Made by a program: the position numbers and the translations under genes
Shown: positions 1 to 5,634 of the stretch, piece by piece
Layout: each line of letters begins with the position of its first letter
Numbering within the stretch: the stretch's first letter is position 1
Notes under the pieces: generated by a model
Database searches by the model: none
What the model was told of the DNA's origin: nothing
The model's input: the letters and a program-made list of their open reading frames with translations, nothing else
Origin: a bacterium
Lineage (GTDB): Bacteria > Zixibacteria > MSB-5A5 > GN15 > FEB-12
DNA: 8,109 nt
Assembly (NCBI GenBank): GCA_030612965.1
Contig: JAUWMW010000097.1
Location: 1 to 8,109 of the forward strand
Reading direction: 5' to 3'

Positions 1-13
1 GTAGTATGTCAAG

Positions 14-35
14 CGGCAGACGAGGACGTCTGCCG
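14..35. repeat. Palindromic repeat, copy 1
   Basis: This is a perfect 9-bp inverted repeat, CGGCAGACG and CGTCTGCCG, around an AGGA loop. The surrounding 29 bases (13-41) recur at 413-441 with 25 of 29 bases identical and in the same orientation. It resembles a dispersed REP-like intergenic element. No T-tract follows on either strand, so a classical terminator role is not supported. Confidence 0.75.
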
Positions 36-85
36 GCCACGAATAAATCAATTGCGACACAGCCTCGCAGTCGAAGGGTGACCTC

Positions 86-105
86 ATTCCGGCGAAAGCC
101 GGAAT
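86..105. repeat. REP-like hairpin with GAAA loop
   Basis: A perfect 8-bp inverted repeat (ATTCCGGC and GCCGGAAT) encloses GAAA, a GNRA-type tetraloop when read on the plus strand. The form ATTCC..GAAA..GGAATCCAG is like widespread bacterial intergenic palindromes (REP-type repeats). That comparison is from memory, not a search. Confidence 0.75.
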
Positions 106-117
106 CCAGTCCTGCAC

Positions 118-140
118 GTCAGGTCTCTCTGAGACCTGAC
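118..140. repeat. Perfect 10-bp hairpin repeat
   Basis: GTCAGGTCTC and GAGACCTGAC form a perfect 10-bp stem around TCT. It begins 12 bases after the end of the preceding hairpin, so the two form a tandem palindrome pair. No poly-T follows on either strand, which argues for a repeat element rather than an intrinsic terminator. Confidence 0.75.
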
Positions 141-292
141 ATCTTTGGCATCTCCCGTGTACCCCGCCGTTTATGGTGGGTCGAACAAGAGTCGACTTCA
201 GCGCTCGCAAAAACACCATGAATTCCACACAAAATGCGCCTGTACATTGATTAGTAAAGCACAAGTCCCATGACCACCAGCGCAAAACAGAC

Positions 293-314
293 CCCCGCCT
301 ACCGGCTCTCGGGG
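293..314. terminator. Possible bidirectional terminator hairpin
   Basis: CCCCG (293-297) pairs with CGGGG (310-314), and a small inner CC/GG pairing is possible. On the plus strand TTTTT follows directly (315-319). On the minus strand the stem is followed by GTCTGTTTT. It could end nfn transcripts on the minus strand, although it lies about 135 bases past the nfnB stop. The stem is only 5 bp, so the call is tentative. Confidence 0.4.
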
Positions 315-372
315 TTTTTCAACAAGCCTGTTCGTTCGGGTTTCGCTCTCCGGGGATATGTGATAAAGACGG

Positions 373-390
373 CCCGGACAAATGTCCGGG
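373..390. repeat. Short GC-rich hairpin downstream of nfnB
   Basis: CCCGGACA and TGTCCGGG form an inverted repeat separated by AA; in practice the stem would be 7 bp with an AAAT loop. It lies 59 bases beyond the nfnB stop on the minus strand. There is no T-tract. It may stabilise the 3' end of the nfn transcript or be another intergenic palindrome. Confidence 0.55.
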
Positions 391-413
391 GCGCCCTTGC
401 TTGGATGGAAATG

Positions 414-435
414 CGGCAGACGGAGACGTCCGCCG
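414..435. repeat. Palindromic repeat, copy 2
   Basis: This is the second copy of the 14-35 element, with arms CGGCAGACG and CGTCCGCCG around GAGA. One arm base differs from copy 1 (T31 becomes C431). The change leaves an A-C mismatch on the plus strand but a G-U pair on the minus strand, so minus-strand RNA can still fold all nine pairs. It begins 13 bases after the nfnB stop codon in the direction of nfn transcription, with no U-tract after it. A role as a 3'-end stabiliser is possible. Confidence 0.65.
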
Positions 436-448
436 CCCACGGAGCACG

Positions 449-1873
449 CTACTTCTCCACTTCCTCCATGAGGTACTTGTGGATGGCGCGGGCGGCTTTC
501 TTGCCGGCGCCGGCCGCCAGGATCACAGTAGCACCACCGGTCACGATGTCACCACCAGCGTAAACGCCCTTGCGTGAAGTCAGCATCGTATCATCGTTCA
601 CGGTGATGTTACCCCATTTGTTGGTATCAAGACCCGGCGTGGTCTGAGGAATCAATGGGTTGGAGGAGTTGCCGATGGCGACAACGACAAGATCGACCTC
701 CATGATGAAATTGGAACCTTCGATCGGCACCGGGCGACGGCGACCGGACGCATCAGGCTCGCCCAGTTCCATCCGCAGACACTCCATCGCTTTCACCTTG
801 TCGTTATCGTCACCGATGAAGTTGATCGGCGTGGTGAGCATGTGGAACTGCACCCCCTCGTCCATGGCGTGATGGATCTCCTCGGCACGCGCCGGCATCT
901 CCGCCTCACTGCGACGGTAGACAATGTAGGCGTTGTCGGCGCCGAGTCGCAGCGACGTGCGCACGGCGTCCATGGCGGTGTTACCACCACCCAGCACGGC
1001 GACGTTCTTGCCGATGATGATCGGGGTGTCGTTATTCGGGAAATCGTAAGCACGCATCAGATTGGAGCGCGTCAGGTACTCGTTGGCGGAGTAGATACCG
1101 ATCAGGTTCTCGCCGGGGATGCCCATGAAGTTCGGCAGGCCCGCGCCGGTGCCGATAAAGACGGCGTCGTAACCCATCTCGAACAGCTCGTCGATAGTGT
1201 CCATCTTTCCGACCACGGTCGAGTTCTGGAATTCCACTCCCATCTCGGCCAGGAAGTCGCACTCCGCCTGTACGATATGTTTAGGCAGACGAAACTCCGG
1301 GATGCCGTACACCAGCACGCCACCCGGTTTGTGCAACGCCTCGAAGATAGTGACAGCGTGGCCGAGCTTGACGAGGTCACCTGCAACTGTCAAACCGGCA
1401 GGACCGGAACCGACACAGGCCACCTTGCGCCCGGTCGGCGGAGCGATCTCGGGCAGAACGACCAAGTTGTTATCGCGCTCCCAGTCGGAGACGAAACGCT
1501 CAAGGTAACCGACAGCTACCGGCTTGAATTTCTTGTGCAGGGTGCAGACAATCTCGCACTGTTCTTCCTGCGGACAAACCCGCCCGCAGACAGCCGGAAG
1601 CGAGTTGGTCTCTTTGATCTTGCGCGCCGCCGCCGCGTATTCTTTGTCCATGACCAGACGGATAAACCCCGGGATGTCGACTTCCACCGGACACCCGGCG
1701 ATACAGGGCGCCTTCTTGCACTCTATGCAACGGTTCGCTTCGAGCAGCGCCTGTTCCTCGGTAAGGCCCAGGGGGACTTCTCTGAAATTGTGGTTGCGTA
1801 CGTCGGGTTCCTGCTCCGGCATCGTCTGCCGGGGGATTTTCATCCGCTCTTTCTTTGGTATATTCTCAGTCAC
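449..1873 (-). CDS. nfnB: NfnB, large subunit of NADH-dependent ferredoxin:NADP+ oxidoreductase
   Basis: This 474-residue protein belongs to the GltD-like family and is full length for NfnB/SudA. An N-terminal iron-sulfur domain carries two cysteine sets, C49/C52/C57/C61 and C96/C100/C106/C110, expected to hold two [4Fe-4S] clusters. An FAD-binding GSGPAG follows at 155-160. A second nucleotide fold contains GGGNTAMDAV and then VYRRSEAEMPAR, as in NADPH-binding members, and the C-terminus has the usual AGGDIVTGGATVILA segment. In the family, this subunit carries the bifurcating FAD and binds NADP(H). The start is GTG at 1873: GGAG (1883-1880) lies 6 bases upstream. ATG at 1843 (residue 11) is a possible alternative start but would remove residues that look family-like. 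NfnA lies 58 bases upstream. A stand-alone glutamate synthase small subunit is the alternative name, but there is no large glutamate synthase gene and the NfnA partner decides it. Cytoplasmic. Confidence 0.93.
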   Translation of the reverse strand: MTENIPKKERMKIPRQTMPEQEPDVRNHNFREVPLGLTEEQALLEANRCIECKKAPCIAGCPVEVDIPGFIRLVMDKEYAAAARKIKETNSLPAVCGRVCPQEEQCEIVCTLHKKFKPVAVGYLERFVSDWERDNNLVVLPEIAPPTGRKVACVGSGPAGLTVAGDLVKLGHAVTIFEALHKPGGVLVYGIPEFRLPKHIVQAECDFLAEMGVEFQNSTVVGKMDTIDELFEMGYDAVFIGTGAGLPNFMGIPGENLIGIYSANEYLTRSNLMRAYDFPNNDTPIIIGKNVAVLGGGNTAMDAVRTSLRLGADNAYIVYRRSEAEMPARAEEIHHAMDEGVQFHMLTTPINFIGDDNDKVKAMECLRMELGEPDASGRRRPVPIEGSNFIMEVDLVVVAIGNSSNPLIPQTTPGLDTNKWGNITVNDDTMLTSRKGVYAGGDIVTGGATVILAAGAGKKAARAIHKYLMEEVEK

Positions 1874-1879
1874 ACCTTG

Positions 1880-1884
1880 CTCCG
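1880..1884 (-). promoter_or_regulatory. Ribosome binding site setting the nfnB GTG start
   Basis: The minus strand reads CGGAG here, then six bases, then GTG. The spacing fits a Shine-Dalgarno site and favours GTG at 1873 over the internal ATG at 1843. Confidence 0.6.
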
Positions 1885-1931
1885 TCTATGCTAAATAAGA
1901 TCGTGCGTACTCAAACCGTGACACGCTGCGT

Positions 1932-2813
1932 TTATTCTACTTCGTTAGGATACTTGAACGTCTCGACCGCCTTGGCCAGTTTGCATCCGGGGTTTTCCAG
2001 GAAACGTCTCATCGCGGCGCGCTCCTGCTCTTTGTAGGCGCCGAGCCTGCTGGTCAAAAGGTCAAAGTCGACTTTATGACCGTCGAAATCAGGACCATCA
2101 ACACATGCAAACTTGGTCTCATCACCGATCAAAACACGGCACCCGCCGCACATCCCGGTACCGTCAATCATAAGCGGGTTCAACGACACCCATGTTGGGA
2201 CTTCGTAATCGCGGGTGAGGTTGGAGATCACTTTCATCATGATGACCGGGCCGATAGCCATGATCATGCCGATCTTCTCACCGCTATCGAGGAGTTGCTT
2301 GAGAATATCGGAAACGAAACCATGATGCCCAACAGAACCATCATCGGTACAGATATGTAATTCGTCGGCCACCGCCCTGTGTTCATCTTCGTAGAACAAC
2401 AGGTCCTTCGAGCGGGCACCGATAATCGTGTGCACTTTATTGCCGGCTTCCTTGTAGGCCTGTGCAATGGGGTATATCGGCGCGATACCTATCCCACCGC
2501 CGACAAGAACAGCCGTGCCCCAATTGTCGACGTGAGATGGAAGCCCCAACGGACCGACACAGTCGGAAATCTCGCCGCCGTCCGGAACGGTAGTCATCAG
2601 CGCCGACGTTTTGCCCACCACTTGATAGATGATGGTGAGCAAGCCGTTCTCTTTGTCCAGTCCGGCGATTGACATGGGCACTCGCTCGCCGTTTTCGTTG
2701 ACGCGCAGAATTACAAACTGCCCGGCTTTGGCCCTGGCCACCATACGCGGGACTTCAACTCTCATTTTCCAGACCATGGGTCCGATCTGGGTATTGTCAT
2801 GAACCTTTGGCAT
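1932..2813 (-). CDS. nfnA: NfnA, small subunit of NADH-dependent ferredoxin:NADP+ oxidoreductase
   Basis: This 293-residue protein is of the ferredoxin-NADP reductase type (SudB/NfnA). The FAD-binding domain shows ERVPMSIAG at 43-51, where the RxPxS-like motif contacts flavin. The NAD-binding domain carries GGGIGIAP at 105-112. The C-terminal segment MIDGTGMCGGCRV with FACVDGPDFDGHKV supplies C222, C225 and C237, plus probably D217, for a [2Fe-2S] cluster; Nfn enzymes are known for a three-cysteine, one-aspartate cluster. With NfnB it catalyses reversible electron bifurcation among NADH, NADPH and ferredoxin. In the family, this subunit binds NAD(H). The start is ATG at 2813, with GGAGG at 2824-2820 and a 6-base spacer. 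It is the first gene of the nfnA-nfnB operon, and a promoter candidate lies at 2843-2870. Cytoplasmic. Some relatives are called sulfide dehydrogenase subunit beta, the older name for the same family. Confidence 0.93.
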   Translation of the reverse strand: MPKVHDNTQIGPMVWKMRVEVPRMVARAKAGQFVILRVNENGERVPMSIAGLDKENGLLTIIYQVVGKTSALMTTVPDGGEISDCVGPLGLPSHVDNWGTAVLVGGGIGIAPIYPIAQAYKEAGNKVHTIIGARSKDLLFYEDEHRAVADELHICTDDGSVGHHGFVSDILKQLLDSGEKIGMIMAIGPVIMMKVISNLTRDYEVPTWVSLNPLMIDGTGMCGGCRVLIGDETKFACVDGPDFDGHKVDFDLLTSRLGAYKEQERAAMRRFLENPGCKLAKAVETFKYPNEVE

Positions 2814-2842
2814 TCATTTCCTCCATACTTCTTAAGGGTTCG

Positions 2843-2870
2843 ATGATAACCTTTTGGCGGGAAAAAGCAA
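2843..2870 (-). promoter_or_regulatory. Candidate nfnAB promoter
   Basis: On the minus strand TTGCTT (2870-2865) is followed after 16 bases by TATCAT (2848-2843), close to sigma70 consensus. Transcription would start near 2836 and give a short leader of roughly 23 bases before the ATG, enough for the GGAGG site. Confidence 0.45.
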
Positions 2871-3071
2871 GTCGAATTGGGACCACATTGGGGAGTTTTT
2901 GGGGGTCCATGGAAGGTACAAGAGGCTCTGATCCGCGCGTGGACTCAAAGCAAAAGGTAACCACACACATTGTCGCCTCGAAAGGAGCCGTTTCATGTTC
3001 ATGTACGTCGGAGTAATTACGCTCAAGAGCCACCTTGCGATAAGCTGTTCCGTCTTGCTCATAGCCACCTG

Positions 3072-3149
3072 GTCGTTGACATCACGGACCTCGTTTACCT
3101 GGTCGACTTCATGTTCACCGGTGGTCCGGCGCCGGTCTGCGGGCCGTAG
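3072..3149 (+). pseudogene. Degenerate dockerin C-terminus (gene remnant)
   Basis: Read from 3072 this frame gives VVDITDLVYLVDFMFTGGPA then PVCGP and a TAG stop at 3147-3149. It matches the end of the intact dockerin protein at 7948-7019 (IVDIADLVFFVDWMFTNGPA then PYCK) in almost every family-defining position. There is no usable start: the frame is open only from 2961, carries no signal peptide or domain body, and reads as unrelated sequence before residue VVDI. The calcium-loop positions 1, 3 and 5, normally D, D/N and D, are L, H and H here. Two of these are codons CAT and CAC, each one base from an Asp codon. I read it as the decayed 3' end of a secreted dockerin-tailed protein gene, left behind by deletion or rearrangement. 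A chance match is unlikely given the shared length and stop position. Confidence 0.75.
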
Positions 3150-3209
3150 TTGTGAAATAACTTATCGTCGGCGTTCGCAATAAGAGCACAAATATCTCTG
3201 TGTTCCCTC

Positions 3210-3238
3210 TTGAATTTCACACCGCCAATTGTTATAAT
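3210..3238 (+). promoter_or_regulatory. Strong sigma70-type promoter of the aminotransferase gene
   Basis: TTGAAT (3210-3215) and TATAAT (3233-3238) are separated by the ideal 17 bases. Transcription should start near 3245, giving a leader of about 52 bases before the ATG at 3297. Confidence 0.7.
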
Positions 3239-3262
3239 GATTGGCTGTGACCAATTGTGGTC
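3224..3262 (+). promoter_or_regulatory. Candidate operator: CCAATTGT repeats and a dyad over the promoter
   Basis: CCAATTGT occurs at 3225-3232, just before the -10 box, and again at 3251-3258, 26 bases (about 2.5 helical turns) further on. GCCAAT (3224-3229) and ATTGGC (3240-3245) form an inverted repeat that brackets the -10 box. GACCA and TGGTC (3249-3253, 3258-3262) form a dyad around ATTG just after the predicted transcription start. Such placement suits a repressor site. The regulator is unknown. Confidence 0.4.
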
Positions 3263-3296
3263 TGAGATAAATGCTCTTTTCTTGTGAGGTGCTATT

Positions 3297-4580
3297 ATGA
3301 CGAAAACCAACACCATGAACCGTTCACCCATCGGCTTCTCCCAGATTCCCGACAAGCAGGTTTTTGAATACGATCGCACCTTTGGCGCCAATCACTACGG
3401 CCGGCTTGAAGTGGTGGTGCGCAAAGCCGAAGGACTCTGGTTAACGGACATCGACGGCAACCGTTATCTCGACTGCCTGGCTGCCTACTCCGCCGCCAAC
3501 CCCGGTCATTGTCACCCCCGCATTGCGCAGGCTCTTATCGATGCGCTGCAGGGCAGTTATGCGTCCGTTATCTCAAACGTGGTCTACACCGATACTCGGA
3601 CCTTGTTCCTAAAGAAGCTGGCCGAGTTAGTGCCGCAGATAGGTCCCCGTTTCGGCGACCATGGTAACAAGGGGCTTTGCAAAAACGGCGGAGTCGAGTC
3701 GGTTGAGACCGCCATCAAGATGGCCCGCTACTACGGTTGGAAAGTCAAGGGCATCCCGGATGGCAAGCAGGAGTTGATCGTTTTCAGCAACAACTTCCAC
3801 GGACGGATGATCGCGGTAGTATCTTTCTCGTCCAGCAAGAAGTACAAGGAAGGTTTCGGTCCACTGACCCCCGGTTTTGTATCGGTCGAGTACGGCAACG
3901 TTGATGCAGTCGAAAAAGCGATCAACAAGAATACCTGCGGCATACTAGTTGAGCCCATGCAGGGTGAGGGCGGCATGTATCAACCACCCGACGGTTTCCT
4001 TAAGGGGTTGCGTGACCTCTCCGACAAGAACGACTTGTTTCTTGTCTTCGATGAAATTCAGACCGGTCTCGGCAGGACCGGTAAGATGTTCTGCTTTGAG
4101 CATGAAGATGTAGTTCCCGACGGTTTGGTTCTGGGCAAGGCGCTCTCAGGCGGTTTGGTGCCGTTGTCGGCGTTTGTCACCAACAGTAAGATGATGGACC
4201 TGGCCTTTCATCCCGGTTCGGACGGCTCCACTTTTGGCGGCTATCCCCTGGCCTGCGTAGCAGGCAACGCGGCGCTGGATGTCATCACCGGCGAAGGTCT
4301 GGCTGCTCGATCAGCGGAGATGGGTGTTATTCTCATGAAGAAAATCGAGGACATCGCCGGGCGGTCGTCGCATGTCAAAGAAGTACGCGGTCGCGGGCTG
4401 TTCATCGGAATCGAAGTCAATAACGGCGACGCTATGGTTTACTGTCGGAAACTTCTCGACCTTGGACTACTGGCGAATGACAGTTACGGTCACACTATCC
4501 GCATTTCACCGCCGCTGGTGCTCGACGAGAACGATATCGACTACATTTGTGAGCGGCTGGAGAAGGTTCTGGTCGACTAA
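3297..4580 (+). CDS. rocD: Ornithine--oxo-acid aminotransferase (ornithine aminotransferase)
   Basis: This 427-residue class-III PLP aminotransferase would transfer the delta-amino group of ornithine to 2-oxoglutarate, yielding glutamate semialdehyde and glutamate and linking arginine and proline metabolism. The cytoplasmic fold is complete. ASSIGNED RESIDUES: the PLP lysine is K281 in GKALSGG, and D252 in FDEIQTGLGRTG contacts the pyridine nitrogen. Residues recalled as substrate-binding in human ornithine aminotransferase have counterparts here: Y34 in ANHYGRLEV, Y64 in AAYSAANPGHCHP and R170 in NFHGRM. Together with DGSTFGGYPLACV and IRISPPLV this favours ornithine over acetylornithine or GABA as substrate. 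Relative to the human enzyme there is a short insertion of about 11 residues near 113-124. The ATG at 3297 has GAGG at 3286-3289, 7 bases upstream. The gene is monocistronic: its own promoter lies at 3210-3238 and a strong terminator follows at 4606. No arginine-pathway gene is adjacent. Confidence 0.88.
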   Translation: MTKTNTMNRSPIGFSQIPDKQVFEYDRTFGANHYGRLEVVVRKAEGLWLTDIDGNRYLDCLAAYSAANPGHCHPRIAQALIDALQGSYASVISNVVYTDTRTLFLKKLAELVPQIGPRFGDHGNKGLCKNGGVESVETAIKMARYYGWKVKGIPDGKQELIVFSNNFHGRMIAVVSFSSSKKYKEGFGPLTPGFVSVEYGNVDAVEKAINKNTCGILVEPMQGEGGMYQPPDGFLKGLRDLSDKNDLFLVFDEIQTGLGRTGKMFCFEHEDVVPDGLVLGKALSGGLVPLSAFVTNSKMMDLAFHPGSDGSTFGGYPLACVAGNAALDVITGEGLAARSAEMGVILMKKIEDIAGRSSHVKEVRGRGLFIGIEVNNGDAMVYCRKLLDLGLLANDSYGHTIRISPPLVLDENDIDYICERLEKVLVD

Positions 4581-4605
4581 GGCCATTTTCCGATAAGTAA
4601 GCATG

Positions 4606-4637
4606 AGGCAATCACACTTAGAGTGATTGCCTTTTTT
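4606..4637 (+). terminator. Intrinsic terminator of the aminotransferase gene
   Basis: AGGCAATCAC (4606-4615) and GTGATTGCCT (4623-4632) form a perfect 10-bp stem around a 7-base loop, followed by TTTTTT at 4632-4637. It lies 26 bases after the stop codon. On the minus strand the same stem lacks a U-tract, so it is a weaker candidate for the convergent TPR gene. Confidence 0.92.
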
Positions 4638-4674
4638 CATTCGAGGGGTTCTGCAGTCAAGTACTCGCAAGGAG

Positions 4675-5634
4675 TCAGTCACCATCGACCTTCACATCCG
4701 GCCGGTCGTGCAGCATCTGCCTCAGGAGAGGCAGGTTTCGCGAGGCATCCACATTGCCGGGCCAGATTTGCAGGGATTTTTCAAAATGCCGAATGCCGGC
4801 TTCGATATTCCCTAAACGATAGTGAATGAAGCCCAGGTGATTGTGTGTCTTTGCAATCTCCGGATCGCTCTGCTGCAACTGGTGGATGATCTCCAGATCA
4901 TAACGGTCCAGGTCGTCAACGCTGACATCTTGCGAAGCCAATCTTTCGATGATCGGCAGGTTGGCGGTATCTTCTTTGTATGTTTGAAGCCCACGGTTCA
5001 GCATAGTCAGATACGGTCGGCACGGATCCGTCTGACATGACAGAGTATTCTCAAACGCAGGAAGGGCATCTTCGTACCGTCCAGCCGACACATACAGACC
5101 GCCCAGCTTGCGGTACACAAGATCCTGCTCCACTGTGGAGCCGATTGCTCGTTGGTAGTATGCAGCGGCATCATCCAGTATGCCCTGCTTTTCGAGCAGT
5201 TCACCGAGGTTAAAGTAGATGAGCTCATCACGGTCGGTCTCGGTTTTGAGCGCGGCCTGCAGGATCTCAACTGCCCGGTCGGCAGCGCCGGCCTGCATAT
5301 ATGCAACGGCCATGTTAATCAGTACACTCGCTTGTCCCGGCCTGATATCCAACGCCGCCTGGTACTGACCGATAGCCCGCCGATAGTCTTGCTGCTGCAA
5401 GAAAGCATCGCCATAGTTCTTATAGTCCCGGAATTCCGCGCGCCGGCCCAGACCGGAAAATTCCTTGAGCCATTCCGGATTGACAGCCGAGACGGCCCCA
5501 AACGATATCAACAGAAGCCAGATGAGCATTAGGCCATAACTGAGGACGGTCTCACTCCGAGAGGGTTGCAGAACTGGTCTGCTCCTCTGCGTGCGACCAG
5601 AATCAGCAGGTATTGTGGAGAATGAAGATAACAT
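4675..5634 (-). CDS. Membrane-anchored tetratricopeptide-repeat protein
   Basis: This 319-residue protein has a basic N-terminus, one hydrophobic segment at about 31-50 (LSYGLMLIWLLLISFGAVSA), then a soluble domain. The soluble part shows roughly five TPR-like helix pairs, around residues 71-100, 104-131, 137-165, 171-200 and 264-294; FRDYKNYGDAFLQQQDYRRA and KTHNHLGFIHYRLGNIEAGI are typical repeats. The stretch 205-260 is less repeat-like. The anchor suggests either an outward-facing tethered scaffold or a signal-peptide-like leader, and TPRs normally mediate protein contacts. The start is ATG at 5634, with GGAG at 5645-5642 and a 7-base spacer, inside the end of the upstream gene. The 32-base overlap with the VanZ-like gene implies co-transcription and translational coupling, so the two products may act together. 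The partner and function are not identifiable from sequence. Confidence 0.85.
   Translation of the reverse strand: MLSSFSTIPADSGRTQRSRPVLQPSRSETVLSYGLMLIWLLLISFGAVSAVNPEWLKEFSGLGRRAEFRDYKNYGDAFLQQQDYRRAIGQYQAALDIRPGQASVLINMAVAYMQAGAADRAVEILQAALKTETDRDELIYFNLGELLEKQGILDDAAAYYQRAIGSTVEQDLVYRKLGGLYVSAGRYEDALPAFENTLSCQTDPCRPYLTMLNRGLQTYKEDTANLPIIERLASQDVSVDDLDRYDLEIIHQLQQSDPEIAKTHNHLGFIHYRLGNIEAGIRHFEKSLQIWPGNVDASRNLPLLRQMLHDRPDVKVDGD

Larger units (their letters stand above)
1..448. other. Gene-free left flank rich in palindromes
   Basis: No convincing protein gene is present. The open frames here translate through palindromes and lack family-like sequence or ribosome sites. The stretch holds six short inverted repeats, listed separately at 14-35, 86-105, 118-140, 293-314, 373-390 and 414-435. 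Between 141 and 292 I see only an imperfect ACCC/GGGT dyad near 160-181 and otherwise plain sequence. The block lies just downstream of the minus-strand nfn operon. The window edge hides whatever gene lies further left. Confidence 0.7.
2814..3296. other. Divergent intergenic region between nfnA and the aminotransferase gene
   Basis: This 483-base spacer lies between genes read in opposite directions. It holds the nfnA ribosome site and promoter at the left, a degenerate dockerin tail near 3072-3149, and the aminotransferase promoter and leader at 3210-3296. The open frames of 60 to 80 codons across 2797-3183 on both strands show no family resemblance and overlap these signals. Between 2880 and 3070 I see nothing I can name. 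Confidence 0.7.

Noticed and set aside
6..221. 71-codon plus-strand open frame
   Set aside because: It translates straight through three palindromic repeats, has no ribosome site and looks like repeat-derived sequence.
842..1894. 350-codon plus-strand open frame
   Set aside because: It is antisense to nfnB, whose frame matches a well-known family in full; the long open frame is a by-product of its codon use.
2797..3068. Two 78-codon minus-strand frames upstream of nfnA
   Set aside because: They overlap the nfnA start and promoter, are unrelated to each other, and show no protein-like composition.
2995..3183. 62-codon frame starting ATG at 2995
   Set aside because: It is in a different frame from the dockerin-like translation and has no family resemblance; the meaningful frame here is the start-less one ending at 3149.
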